Positions 1 through 9,101 of a stretch of 64,000 bases of DNA are shown in pieces (the stretch's first letter is position 1; the number at the start of each line of letters is the position of its first letter). The translations under genes and the position numbers were made by a program. A model generated the notes under the pieces. It was given only the letters and a program-made list of their open reading frames with translations, was not told where the DNA came from and made no database searches. The stretch is from the NCBI RefSeq assembly GCF_051954575.1, contig NZ_JBQCHP010000107.1, positions 46,051 through 110,050 of the forward strand. Reading direction: 5' to 3'. This stretch comes from Dyella_B sp035690825. GTDB taxonomy: Bacteria > Pseudomonadota > Gammaproteobacteria > Xanthomonadales > Rhodanobacteraceae.

Positions 1-228
1 CATCCTGAAGCCTGGGCCGATGCGTTCCGCAACCTGATCAGCGATGCGTATGCGTGGATTCGCAAAGGCGGCACGCCGGATACCAAGCCTGCCGCCCTGC
101 CCAGCTTTGCCGATGGCTACCGCAACAGCCTGGTAATCGACGCGATGCTCCGCAGCCATGCGGCAGGCGGTGTCTGGCAGAACGTCGAGGCGCCCGGTGA
201 ATCAACCAAAAAGAGGAAACGCGCATGA
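1..228 (+). CDS. Gfo/Idh/MocA-family oxidoreductase, C-terminal part (5' end outside window)
   Basis: The frame is open from base 1 to a TGA at 226-228 and encodes about 75 residues. The segment reads HPEAWADAFRNLI, then a linker, then FADGYRNSLVIDAMLRSHAAG. This matches the usual end of Gfo/Idh/MocA NAD(P)-dependent sugar oxidoreductases, where 'fPtfedG..n..vidAilrS' precedes the last strand. The Rossmann domain lies outside the window, so neither cofactor nor substrate can be read. The stop overlaps the next start (ATGA at 225-228), so the two genes are translationally coupled. The position at the head of a run of sugar-oxidation genes suggests oxidation or reduction of a sugar or keto-sugar. 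The family call rests on the tail only. Confidence 0.7.
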   Translation, partial: HPEAWADAFRNLISDAYAWIRKGGTPDTKPAALPSFADGYRNSLVIDAMLRSHAAGGVWQNVEAPGESTKKRKRA

Positions 229-1427
229 AATGGCGCCTTCGCTTGATGATGTTGTTCGAGTATGCGATCTGGGGCGCGTGGTACGTGACGGTCGGCACCT
301 GGCTCGGCAAGACCTTGCACTTCACTGGCCAGGAAATCGGCGCGGTCGCTGGCACCACCGCGATCGGCGCGATGATCTCGCCGCTGTTCGTGGGCTTGCT
401 GGCCGACCGCCTGTTCGACACGCGGCGCGTATTGGCAATACTGCATCTGCTCGGCGCAGCACTGCTTGCCGTCGCTGCGACACAAAGCGCATTCCCCATG
501 CTTTACACGGTCTTGCTGATCTACAGCCTGTGCTACATGCCGACCTTGGCGTTGACCACCTCGCTGGCGATGCGCCACATCAATGATCCCGGCGAGGAAT
601 TCGGTGCGATCCGTGTGTTCGGCACGATCGGCTGGATCGTGGTGGGCCTGATCGTGGGCGCCTGGGGTGTGGAAGCCACCGCATCGCCGTTGTACCTGGC
701 CGCCGCACTGTCGCTGGTGATGGCCGGCTATTGCCTTACCTTGCCGGCAACGCCGCCGCTGGCGCGTCATCAACGTTTCGAACTGCGCCACGCGTTTCCG
801 TTCGAATCCATCACGCTGCTGCGCAACCGCTCGATGGCGGTGTTCGCGCTGGCTTCGTTCCTGATCTGCATCCCGTTGCAGTTCTACTATGCGTTCACCA
901 ACCTGTTTCTCAACGAAATCGGCGTAGTCAACGCGGCCGGCAAGATGACCGGCGGGCAGATGTCCGAGCTGTTCTGCATGCTGCTGATTCCCTGGTTTTT
1001 CCGCCACCTCGGCGTGAAGTACATGCTCGCCGTCGGTATGCTGGCCTGGGTGTTGCGCTACGTGATGTTCGCCTTCGGCGCGCCCGGCGAGCTGGTGTGG
1101 ATGCTGTGGGCCGGCATCGTGCTGCATGGCATCTGCTTCGACTTCTTCTTCGTGGTCGGCCAGATCTATATCGATCGCGAAGCGCCGCCTGCCTTGCGCG
1201 CGGCGACGCAGGGCCTGATCACCTTCCTTACCTACGGCCTGGGCATGTTCGTCGGCTCGTGGGTTTCCGGCACCGTGGTCGATGCTCACACCACCGCGGC
1301 GGGGCACGACTGGCGACCGATCTGGCTGATGGCCGGCGCCTGCGCCGCCTTCGTGCTGGTGCTGTTCGTGCTGCTGTTCAAGGATCGCAAGAGCACCGTC
1401 GGCAGCGCCGCCACGGTGATCAACTGA
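225..1427 (+). CDS. MFS permease of the nucleoside:H+ symporter (NupG) type
   Basis: A 400-residue hydrophobic protein with about 12 predicted membrane segments. It starts MKWRLRLMMLFEYAIWGAWY, the typical opening of the NupG/XapB branch of the major facilitator superfamily. The cytoplasmic loop 'LADRLFDTRRVLA' follows helix 2, as expected for MFS proteins. The start is supported by AGAGGAAA just upstream and by the ATGA overlap with the preceding oxidoreductase. In sugar-catabolic loci of this kind, NupG-like permeases are usually inferred to carry a sugar, keto-sugar or glycoside through the inner membrane rather than a nucleoside. The substrate here is inferred from context and not from sequence. 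Confidence 0.85.
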   Translation: MKWRLRLMMLFEYAIWGAWYVTVGTWLGKTLHFTGQEIGAVAGTTAIGAMISPLFVGLLADRLFDTRRVLAILHLLGAALLAVAATQSAFPMLYTVLLIYSLCYMPTLALTTSLAMRHINDPGEEFGAIRVFGTIGWIVVGLIVGAWGVEATASPLYLAAALSLVMAGYCLTLPATPPLARHQRFELRHAFPFESITLLRNRSMAVFALASFLICIPLQFYYAFTNLFLNEIGVVNAAGKMTGGQMSELFCMLLIPWFFRHLGVKYMLAVGMLAWVLRYVMFAFGAPGELVWMLWAGIVLHGICFDFFFVVGQIYIDREAPPALRAATQGLITFLTYGLGMFVGSWVSGTVVDAHTTAAGHDWRPIWLMAGACAAFVLVLFVLLFKDRKSTVGSAATVIN

Positions 1428-1452
1428 CTCAACGCCCCGAGAGAAACCCCAT

Positions 1453-2343
1453 ATGACGATGACTCGCAGGCAGTTCCTCACCCGCTCCGCACTGTTCGGC
1501 ACCGCCGCATGGCTGGCCGGCAGCACACCCGGAAAACTCCTGGCCGGCACCTCGCAAGGCAAGCCGCTCGGCATCCAGCTCTACATGGTGCTCAAGGCCT
1601 ATCAGGACGATCCGCTAGGGACGCTGAAGACGCTCAAGACGATCGGCTACGGCGAGATCGAAGCGATCGTGACCAGCACCGCCAAGACGCTGCGCGATCA
1701 GCTGCACGAAGCCGGTCTGGCATGTCCCAGCCTGCATTTCGACAGCCTCGGCGTCGAACCGGGCATTGAGGCGGCGCACGTGCTAGGCGCGCAATATCTG
1801 GTCAGCAGCATGCTGCCGTCCTTCATGCAGAAGATGGCGGGCAAGAGCGAACAGCCGACGTATTCGCGCGACGATGCCAAGCGCACCGCGGCCTTCGCCA
1901 ACCAGGTCGGCGAGAAAGCGAAGAAGGCGGGACTGCAATACGCCTATCACAACCATCACCGCGAATTTACCGATGTCGGCCAGGGCCAAACCTTCTACGA
2001 CGTGCTGCTGAAGGAAACCGATCCGAACCTGGTCAAGTTCGAACTCGATTGCGGCTGGGTGCATATCGGCGGCAAGAATCCGGTGGATGTCTTCAACGCC
2101 AATCACGGCCGCATCCCGCTGATGCATGCCAAAGATTTCCTGCCCTCTCCGGGGCCCGGCGAATACCCGGGCGCCGAGCTCGGGCGCGGCACGATCGACT
2201 ACAAGCCGATCCTGATTGCGGCCAATCGCGCCGGCTTGAAGCACTGCTTCGTCGAGCAGGAAGGACCGTACAGCCGCATGAGCCAGCTCGATGCCGCGCG
2301 CGTCGATTATGGCTACCTGCAACCACTGCGCTCAATGGCATAG
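1453..2343 (+). CDS. Tat-exported sugar phosphate isomerase/epimerase (xylose isomerase-like TIM barrel)
   Basis: A 296-residue protein. The N-terminus has a twin-arginine signal (MTMTRRQFLTRSALFGTAAW...), so a periplasmic location is predicted. The mature part has the AP endonuclease 2 / xylose isomerase-like TIM-barrel pattern. Candidate metal ligands and active-site residues lie in 'AYHNHHREF', 'FELDCGWVHIGG' and 'PLMHAKDF', and 'CFVEQEGP' supplies the late Glu. ATG 1453 and ATG 1459 are both possible; 1453 has GAGAAA about 8 bases upstream. In redox glycoside-cleavage pathways related TIM-barrel proteins epimerise, isomerise or beta-eliminate 3-keto sugars. That role is inferred here from the GMC oxidoreductase and DUF1080 neighbours. 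Confidence 0.82.
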   Translation: MTMTRRQFLTRSALFGTAAWLAGSTPGKLLAGTSQGKPLGIQLYMVLKAYQDDPLGTLKTLKTIGYGEIEAIVTSTAKTLRDQLHEAGLACPSLHFDSLGVEPGIEAAHVLGAQYLVSSMLPSFMQKMAGKSEQPTYSRDDAKRTAAFANQVGEKAKKAGLQYAYHNHHREFTDVGQGQTFYDVLLKETDPNLVKFELDCGWVHIGGKNPVDVFNANHGRIPLMHAKDFLPSPGPGEYPGAELGRGTIDYKPILIAANRAGLKHCFVEQEGPYSRMSQLDAARVDYGYLQPLRSMA

Positions 2344-2359
2344 CCGAAAGGGAACAGGC

Positions 2360-4054
2360 ATGGACAACAAGCATACCTACGACGCCATCGTCGTCGGCAC
2401 GGGTGTCAGCGGCGGCTGGGCCGCCAAGGAGCTGACCGAAAAAGGCCTCAAGACGCTGGTGCTGGATCGCGGCCCAATGGTCAGGCACGGCGACTACCCC
2501 ACCGCCATGAAGGCGCCATGGGAGCTGCCGTATGCCGATCAGCCCACGCGCGAGGATATCGCGCGCCACCCGATTCATACGCGCCCTTCGTTCTACGGCA
2601 TCAAGCAATCCACCAAGCATTGGTTCGTCGACGACATCGACAATCCATACGAAGAAACGCGGCCATTCGACTGGTTCCGCGGCTACCACGTCGGCGGCCG
2701 CTCGCTGATGTGGGGACGGCAAAGCTATCGCTTCAGCCAGATGGATTTCGAAGCGAACGCCAAGGAAGGCGTCGGCGTGGATTGGCCGATCCGCTACGAA
2801 GACGTGGCGCCGTGGTACGACTACGTGGAGGAATTCATCGGCGTCAGCGGTTCGGTCGAGCACCTGCCGCAACTGCCGGACGGGCAATTCCTGCCACCGA
2901 TGGAACTGACCTGCGTGGAAAAGGATTTTCGCGACAAGCTGGCCGACAAGTTCGGCCGCAAGCTGATCATCGGCCGCACCGCCAATCTTTCCGCGCCGCT
3001 CAAGCATGACAAGAGCCCGCAACGCGCGCCGTGCCAGTATCGCAACCTGTGCATGCGCGGCTGCCCATTCGGCGCGTATTTCAGCAGCAATTCCTCCACC
3101 CTGCCCGCGGCCGATAAAACCGGCAACATGACCATGGTAACCAACGCCATCGTCTACGAAATGATCTACGACAACGCCAAGGGCAAGGCGACCGGCGTGC
3201 GCGTGCAGGATGCCGAAACCGGCAAGCAGACCGATTATTTCGCGCGCGTGATCTTCCTGTGCGCATCCACCTTCGGCACCACGCAGATCCTGCTCAACTC
3301 CACCTCCAGCCGCTTCCCCAACGGCTTCGGCAACGACAGCGGCGAAGTGGGCCACAACATCATGGATCACCTGTTCGGCAGCGGCGCGCAAGCATTGGCC
3401 GAAGGCTATGAAGATCGCTACTACAGCGGCCGCCGGCCCAATGGCTTCTATGTTCCGCGCTACCGCAACATCGGCAAGGACAAGCGCAACTACCTGCGTG
3501 GCTTCGGCTACCAGGGCAGCGCACGGCGCGAAGACTGGACACGGCTGGCGGACATGCCCGCCATCGGCGACGAACTCAAGCGCGCCGCCGAAACGCCCGG
3601 GCCGTGGCGCGTATCGATGATGGGCTTCGGCGAAATGCTGCCCTCCCATCGCAACCGCGTCACGCTCGACCGCAACCGGAAGGACAAATACGGCCTGCCC
3701 CTGCTCAACTTCGACGCGGCGCACGAAGAGAACGAGATCCTGATGGGCAAGGACATCATCGACGACGCGATGGAAATGCTCACCGCCGCCGGCTATCGCG
3801 ACGTGCAATCGTTCAAGGTCCAGGCCAACGTCGGCGCTGGCATCCATGAAATGGGTACCGCACGCATGGGACGCGATCCGAAGACCTCGGTGCTCAACGC
3901 ATGGAACCAGATGCACGCGTGCAGGAACGTGTTCATAACCGATGGTTCCTGCATGGCCTCGTCGGCCTGCCAGAATCCATCGCTGACCTATATGGCGCTG
4001 ACCGCACGCGCGGCCAGCCATGCGGTGGAAGAACTCAAGCGCGGCAATATCTGA
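2360..4054 (+). CDS. GMC-family FAD oxidoreductase with Cys cluster motif (sugar 3-dehydrogenase-like large subunit)
   Basis: A 564-residue flavoprotein. The FAD-binding motif is near the N-terminus (AIVVGTGVSGGWAAKEL). 'GRSLMWG' belongs to the second FAD contact region. The C-terminal GMC domain has the catalytic-type His at about residue 496 (IHEMGTARMG) and 'QNPSLTYMALTAR'. Cys225, Cys231 and Cys235 (CQYRNLCMRGCPFG) match the Cys-rich segment that binds a 3Fe-4S cluster in membrane-linked FAD glucose dehydrogenases. There is no signal peptide; the next gene encodes a Tat-bearing small subunit, so co-export of the folded complex is expected. ATG 2360 has AAAGGGAAC upstream; an in-frame upstream extension to 2291 overlaps the previous gene and is unlikely. 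The likely reaction is oxidation of a sugar hydroxyl, perhaps C3. The cytochrome c partner of such enzymes is not in the window. Confidence 0.87.
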   Translation: MDNKHTYDAIVVGTGVSGGWAAKELTEKGLKTLVLDRGPMVRHGDYPTAMKAPWELPYADQPTREDIARHPIHTRPSFYGIKQSTKHWFVDDIDNPYEETRPFDWFRGYHVGGRSLMWGRQSYRFSQMDFEANAKEGVGVDWPIRYEDVAPWYDYVEEFIGVSGSVEHLPQLPDGQFLPPMELTCVEKDFRDKLADKFGRKLIIGRTANLSAPLKHDKSPQRAPCQYRNLCMRGCPFGAYFSSNSSTLPAADKTGNMTMVTNAIVYEMIYDNAKGKATGVRVQDAETGKQTDYFARVIFLCASTFGTTQILLNSTSSRFPNGFGNDSGEVGHNIMDHLFGSGAQALAEGYEDRYYSGRRPNGFYVPRYRNIGKDKRNYLRGFGYQGSARREDWTRLADMPAIGDELKRAAETPGPWRVSMMGFGEMLPSHRNRVTLDRNRKDKYGLPLLNFDAAHEENEILMGKDIIDDAMEMLTAAGYRDVQSFKVQANVGAGIHEMGTARMGRDPKTSVLNAWNQMHACRNVFITDGSCMASSACQNPSLTYMALTARAASHAVEELKRGNI

Positions 4055-4065
4055 AGGAGCTCGCC

Positions 4066-4653
4066 ATGAATCGTCGCGAATGGTTGAAATGCATGTCCGC
4101 GCTGGCCGTAGGTGCAGTTGCCGCACCATCGCTGCTGGCGGTGCTCAACGCGCACGCCGCAGCACAACGCACCGAAACGACCCCACCTTTTTTTACCCAG
4201 GCGCAAAGCGACGTGGTGGTCGCGGTGGTCGACATCATCCTTCCGCAGTCCGATACGCCGGGCGCAGTCGAAGCGGGCGTGCCGCGCTTTATCGACCTGA
4301 TGTTCCGGGACGTCTACACCAAGGAAGAACAGCAGCATTACGTGCAGGCGCTCGCGGCCTTCGAAAAGGAGAGCAGCAAACCGTTCCTCCAGCTCGACCC
4401 CGCGCAGCGCAAGGCACTGGTCACTAGGCTTCACGAGGAAGCGCTGGCCAAGAACAACCTCAAGCCGGCCTCGGCGCCTGCGTTCGTGCTGATGACAAAG
4501 AAACTGGCGATGCTGGGCTTCTTCATGTCGCAACCTGGATGCACCGAAGTGCTGCAGTACGTCGCCGTGCCGGGCGCCTACCATGCCGATATTCCGCTGT
4601 CGCAGGCGGGCAATGGCAAGGCCTGGGCGATCGAGGCGGAATTGACGATATGA
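4066..4653 (+). CDS. Gluconate 2-dehydrogenase subunit 3 family protein (small subunit of the GMC dehydrogenase)
   Basis: A 195-residue protein beginning MNRREWLKCMSALAVGAVAA, a Tat signal with RREWLK. The body (SDVVVAVVDIILPQSDTPGAVEAG, 'VPRFIDLMF') is the normal pattern of the gluconate_2-dh3 family. Its members are the small chaperone-like subunits of FAD-linked gluconate, sorbitol and glucose dehydrogenases. They carry the folded GMC subunit through the Tat system and support its cofactor assembly. The start has AAGGAG 8 bases upstream and the gene lies 11 bases after the GMC gene, so the pair is co-transcribed. The last residues before the stop at 4653 show no sign of truncation. Confidence 0.87.
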   Translation: MNRREWLKCMSALAVGAVAAPSLLAVLNAHAAAQRTETTPPFFTQAQSDVVVAVVDIILPQSDTPGAVEAGVPRFIDLMFRDVYTKEEQQHYVQALAAFEKESSKPFLQLDPAQRKALVTRLHEEALAKNNLKPASAPAFVLMTKKLAMLGFFMSQPGCTEVLQYVAVPGAYHADIPLSQAGNGKAWAIEAELTI

Positions 4654-4686
4654 ACGAAGCGCGCATTTCTATCGTTGCGAAAAGTC

Positions 4687-4850
4687 GTCCCCTCCCCTGC
4701 TTGCAGGGGAGGGTTAGGGTGGGGTGCGAGCGCAGCGAGCGTCAGAAAGAAGTCATCGCCCCGACGCATGTCCTGGCGACATGTAGCTACACGCTAAAGC
4801 ACAAGCAACCCCACCCCAACCCTCCCCTACTGTCGCAGGGGAGGGAGCGC
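4687..4850. repeat. Inverted pair of GC-rich palindromes (family C, CCCTCCCC...GGGGAGGGTTAGGGT)
   Basis: The gap between the small subunit gene and the next TIM-barrel gene holds two related palindromes in opposite orientation. The first is at 4689-4724: a CCCCTCCCCTG / CAGGGGAGGG hairpin followed by TTAGGGTGGGG. The mirrored copy is at 4807-4846: CCCCACCCCAACCCTCCCC, then GCAGGGGAGGG. The design is that of a REP pair or small non-autonomous element. Relatives lie at 27503-27540 and 27608-27663. It could attenuate transcription within the operon. Confidence 0.7.
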
Positions 4851-4894
4851 ACTACCCAGATGCACGCCTCCGCGCACACACCAGGTACCCATGC

Positions 4895-5950
4895 ATGAAG
4901 ACACTCAAGGGCCCAGGCATTTTCCTCGCCCAATACGCCGGGGACGCACCACCGTTCAATACGCTGCCGGAAATCGCCCGCTGGGTCGCATCGCTGGGCT
5001 TCGTCGGCGTGCAGATCCCTTCCAACGACCGGCGCCTGTTCGATCTTGAGCAGGCGGCGGCGAGCAGGACGTACTGCGACGACATCGCCGGCATGCTGGC
5101 CGGGCATGGCCTTGCCGTCACCGAGCTTTCCACGCATCTGCAAGGGCAACTGGTCGCTTCCCATCCCGCCTACGACTGCTTGTTCGATGGCTTCGCACCG
5201 CTGGCGCTGCGCAACAACGTGCAGGCACGCCAGGCGTGGGCAGTGGAACAGCTCAAGCTGGCGGCCAAGGCGAGCCGGAATTTCGGCCTCTCTTCGCACG
5301 CAACTTTTTCAGGCGCACTGGCCTGGCATTTGTTCTATCCCTGGCCACAACGTCCCGCGGGATTGATCGAGGAAGCCTTCGACGAACTGGGCAAACGCTG
5401 GCGCCCGATCCTGGATGCCTTCGACGATGCCGGCGTGGATGTCTGCTACGAGCTGCATCCGGGCGAGGACCTGCACGATGGCGCGACTTTCGAACGTTTT
5501 CTCGATGCGGTCGATCATCACCCGCGCGCAAACATCCTGTACGACCCCAGCCACATGGTGCTGCAGCAGATGGACTATCTTGAGTTCATCGACATCTACC
5601 ACCAGCGCATCCGCGCCTTCCATGTGAAGGATGCCGAGTTCCGCCCGAACGGACGCGCTGGCGTCTATGGCGGTTATCAAAATTGGATCGACCGCCCCGG
5701 GCGCTTCCGCTCGCTGGGCGATGGGCAGATCGATTTTGGAGCCGTGTTCAGCAAATTCGCGCAGTACGACTATCCGGGCTGGGCTGTGCTGGAATGGGAG
5801 TGCTGCCTGAAAGATGCGGAGCAAGGTGCAAAGGAAGGCGCCGCCTTTATCCGCGATCACATCATCAAGGTGACCGGGCGCGCGTTCGATGATTTCGCTG
5901 CGAGCGGCGCCGACCGCACCTTCAACCGCCAGCTATTGGGACTCGACTAA
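4895..5950 (+). CDS. Cytoplasmic sugar isomerase/epimerase-like TIM-barrel protein
   Basis: A 351-residue protein with no signal peptide. The C-terminal half shows the metal-site pattern of the xylose isomerase-like superfamily: 'CYELHPGEDL' (Glu), 'NILYDPSHM' (Asp/His), 'RAFHVKDAEF' (His/Asp) and 'AVLEWECCL' (late Glu). It is longer than the two Tat-exported paralogues, with extra sequence around 'GRAGVYGGYQNWIDRPGRFRS' that is typical of a subgroup found in sugar catabolic operons. The lack of a signal places it after uptake by the MFS permease. Substrate is unknown. ATG 4895 was chosen because the protein pattern begins there; the overlapping ATG at 4891 is out of frame. Confidence 0.82.
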   Translation: MKTLKGPGIFLAQYAGDAPPFNTLPEIARWVASLGFVGVQIPSNDRRLFDLEQAAASRTYCDDIAGMLAGHGLAVTELSTHLQGQLVASHPAYDCLFDGFAPLALRNNVQARQAWAVEQLKLAAKASRNFGLSSHATFSGALAWHLFYPWPQRPAGLIEEAFDELGKRWRPILDAFDDAGVDVCYELHPGEDLHDGATFERFLDAVDHHPRANILYDPSHMVLQQMDYLEFIDIYHQRIRAFHVKDAEFRPNGRAGVYGGYQNWIDRPGRFRSLGDGQIDFGAVFSKFAQYDYPGWAVLEWECCLKDAEQGAKEGAAFIRDHIIKVTGRAFDDFAASGADRTFNRQLLGLD

Positions 5951-5952
5951 CC

Positions 5953-6855
<903 letters not shown>

Positions 6856-6869
6856 TGCGAGAGAACGTC

Positions 6870-7646
6870 ATGAAGCTACTTGTCACCGCCCTCCTGCTCG
6901 CAGCCATGATTTCCTCGCCGCTGTTGGCGCAAACGGCTGAGCCGACTACCCCCGAAGCCACCGAGCAATGGCAACCGGTGCCGAAGATCGTCGCGCCCGG
7001 CAAGCAGGACAGCGCGCCACCGTCCGATGCCATCGTGCTGTTCGACGGTCACGATCTGAAGCAATGGGAAACTTCCAAGGACCACTCGCCAGCACGCTGG
7101 AAGGTGCACGATGGCGTGGTCACCGTCGACAAAGCCAGCGGCAACATCCAGACCACGCAGAGGTTCAAGAACTACCAATTGCATCTGGAATGGTCCGTTC
7201 CCACCACCATCACCGGCGAAGGCCAGAAGCGCGGCAACAGCGGCGTGTTCCTCGCCTCCACCGGACCGGGCGACGAAGGCTACGAAGTCCAGATCATGGA
7301 TTCGTACCACAACAAAACCTATGTCAATGGGCAAGCCGCCAGCATCTACAAACAGACGCCTCCGCTGGCCAATGCGATGCGTCCGCCGGGCGAATGGCAG
7401 ACCTATGACATCGTGTGGACCGCACCGGTATTCGCCACCGACGGAACGCTCAAGTCACCCGCCTACGTCACCGTGTTCCACAATGGCGTGCTCGTGCAGA
7501 ACCATACCCGGCTTGCCGGCGAAACGTTCTATATCGGCAAACCGAAATACAAATCCTACGATACGGCGCCGATCAAGCTGCAGGCGCATGGCGATCCTTC
7601 GCCTCCGATCAGTTTTCGCAATATCTGGGTGCGGCCGCTGGATTAA
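6870..7646 (+). CDS. Secreted DUF1080 (3-keto-disaccharide hydrolase-like) protein
   Basis: A 258-residue protein with a Sec signal peptide (MKLLVTALLLAAMISSPLLAQ). The single domain has the concanavalin-like beta-sandwich pattern of DUF1080 / PF06439: 'VLFDGHDLKQWE' near the N-terminus, then 'GNSGVFL', 'YEVQIMDSY', 'GEWQTYDIVW' and the terminal 'SFRNIWVRPLD'. Members of the family have been shown to cleave 3-keto-glycosides. The start at 6870 is preferred over the in-frame ATG 6855 because it begins the signal peptide and has GAGAG upstream. It closes the oxidative sugar operon, and its stop overlaps the stop of the convergent LysE gene by 4 bases (TTAA). Confidence 0.87.
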   Translation: MKLLVTALLLAAMISSPLLAQTAEPTTPEATEQWQPVPKIVAPGKQDSAPPSDAIVLFDGHDLKQWETSKDHSPARWKVHDGVVTVDKASGNIQTTQRFKNYQLHLEWSVPTTITGEGQKRGNSGVFLASTGPGDEGYEVQIMDSYHNKTYVNGQAASIYKQTPPLANAMRPPGEWQTYDIVWTAPVFATDGTLKSPAYVTVFHNGVLVQNHTRLAGETFYIGKPKYKSYDTAPIKLQAHGDPSPPISFRNIWVRPLD

Positions 7647-8233
7647 GGCAACAGGCTCCACGCCAGCGACAGGGAAAACGCAGCCAGTACAAGCGAAGCG
7701 CAACGCTGCATGCCCTTGGCGCTGATCCACGTCAATCGGCCGCTGCCCAATGCCGCGCCGAACGCGATCCAGGCCAGCCCAATGGGCAACAGCAGCAGCG
7801 AGAAAACACTCATCGCCGCCAGATAATCGGCCTCTTGCGCAAACGCCGCAGGCGGAAAAACCGTGCCGGCGAACAGCAGCGCCTTGGGGTTGAGCAGCGT
7901 CGCGACGAACAAGGTACGCGGCCCGATATCCGCTTGCGAGGAGGCTCGAACCATAAGGCTCGTGCGCCACATGCGAACCGCAAGGTACGCGACATACAGG
8001 CAGCTGGCGATCCGCACCAGCAAGGGTAGCCAGGAAAGCGAGTGCTCGACATGCACGAGAAAGCCGCCCCACACCGAGATCGACACCACGTAACCGGCAA
8101 GCTCGGCGCCGGCAAGCGGCGCCGCACGCCGCACACCTCGCTGCCATCCCGCCGCGGCAAGCAGCGTGTTGGTGGGGCCGGGCGTGATCAGCACGATGGC
8201 GACGCCCAGCGCGAACAACAGCGTATTCGACAT
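7643..8233 (-). CDS. LysE/RhtB family amino-acid exporter
   Basis: A 196-residue protein with about six hydrophobic segments. It shows the family marks 'ITPGPTNTLLAAAGWQRG' after helix 1 and 'LLNPKALLFAGTVFP' in the middle. LysE/RhtB proteins export amino acids or homoserine-like compounds through the inner membrane; the substrate cannot be read from sequence. The start was set at the Met of MSNTLLFALGVAIV because the membrane pattern begins there. Upstream in-frame Met codons at 8242 and 8278 would add an untypical tail. No clear Shine-Dalgarno sequence decides between them. Confidence 0.85.
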   Translation of the reverse strand: MSNTLLFALGVAIVLITPGPTNTLLAAAGWQRGVRRAAPLAGAELAGYVVSISVWGGFLVHVEHSLSWLPLLVRIASCLYVAYLAVRMWRTSLMVRASSQADIGPRTLFVATLLNPKALLFAGTVFPPAAFAQEADYLAAMSVFSLLLLPIGLAWIAFGAALGSGRLTWISAKGMQRCASLVLAAFSLSLAWSLLP

Positions 8234-8371
8234 GGGATGCATAGCTGGCCAACAGCGGACGCGAGGGCAAGGCGTCAACTATAAGCCAGGCCGTTCGGGC
8301 GTGAAGATCCGGTCGCTGGGATACGCGTTTCCAATACCGAAGATGGGCCCGCCGCCGCAAACATGATTCCC

Positions 8372-8962
8372 CTAACCCAGCTTCGCAGCGTCCATGAAGA
8401 ACGCCAGCACACCCGCAAGCTCCCTTGCCAGGGTGATCCGATCATTCTCCAGCCACCGCAATACCGCGCCCAGGTAGAGAAAATGCAGGTGGCTGGCGAG
8501 GCGTCCTGATGCGATGTCATTGCGGATTTCGCCACCGTCCTGAGCCCGCGCAATCAACTGTGCATACAGCGCCTGCATGTCCGAATCGCCCTGCCCCGCC
8601 TGGCCATCACCGATCGTCTGAAAGCGGAAACGGATATACGGTGCGGCATAGTCGCGGTGCGCCTCCCACCAATCCGCAGACGCTTTGAACACGGCGGTGA
8701 GCTGCGCCTTGAGGCCCCGGCGCTTGATCACCTGTTGCAGAAGAGGTCCGATGTCGCCCGCCAGCCGCGCATGCACGGCATGCACCAGCGCGGCTTCTTT
8801 CACGGCGAAGTGGTTGTACAGCGTGCCGCGCGCAACGCCTGCGGCCGCCGCGATCTGCTCCATGGTCACGCCGCCAAAGCCGTGCTCCTCGAACAGCGTC
8901 ATGGCCACTTCAGCCAGGTGCGCGCGCGTGCGATCGCGTTTGCGATAGGAATCAGTAGACAT
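8372..8962 (-). CDS. TetR/AcrR family transcriptional regulator
   Basis: A 196-residue regulator. The N-terminal TetR helix-turn-helix is clear: 'AEVAMTLFEEHGFGGVTMEQIAAAAGVARGTLYNHF'. The ligand-binding C-terminal part is variable, as usual, and gives no substrate clue. Start 8962 (MSTDSYRKRDRTR) was preferred; ATG 8980 is also possible. The gene diverges from the flavoenzyme at 9102, and the shared upstream region carries a palindrome, so auto-repression and control of the flavoenzyme are likely. Confidence 0.88.
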   Translation of the reverse strand: MSTDSYRKRDRTRAHLAEVAMTLFEEHGFGGVTMEQIAAAAGVARGTLYNHFAVKEAALVHAVHARLAGDIGPLLQQVIKRRGLKAQLTAVFKASADWWEAHRDYAAPYIRFRFQTIGDGQAGQGDSDMQALYAQLIARAQDGGEIRNDIASGRLASHLHFLYLGAVLRWLENDRITLARELAGVLAFFMDAAKLG

Positions 8963-8983
8963 CGGTGCGCTTGCCTTCATAAC

Positions 8984-9010
8984 TGGACAATGTCCATAAT
9001 TGTACATTGT
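8984..9010. promoter_or_regulatory. Probable TetR-family operator
   Basis: A perfect 13-bp dyad, TGGACAATGTCCA, lies at 8984-8996. A second, related dyad, AATTGTACATT, follows at 8998-9008. Their spacing (about 12 bases centre to centre) is close to one helical turn. Read on the - strand, TACAAT at 9004-8999 could be the -10 of the regulator gene, which would put the first dyad across its start of transcription. The match to the adjacent regulator is inferred from position. Confidence 0.6.
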
Positions 9011-9101
9011 TTAATTTTAGGTCTCGCCAAAGACGAGGGTTTCAAACCGGCCCCACCGTCTGTCTCGTAGCCAGGAAGCTTCAAGCCCAGTGAGGTTTTG
9101 C

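Noticed and set aside
7643..7646. Overlap of the DUF1080 and LysE stop codons as a possible regulatory feature
   Set aside because: A shared TTAA between convergent genes is common in compact genomes and needs no special explanation.
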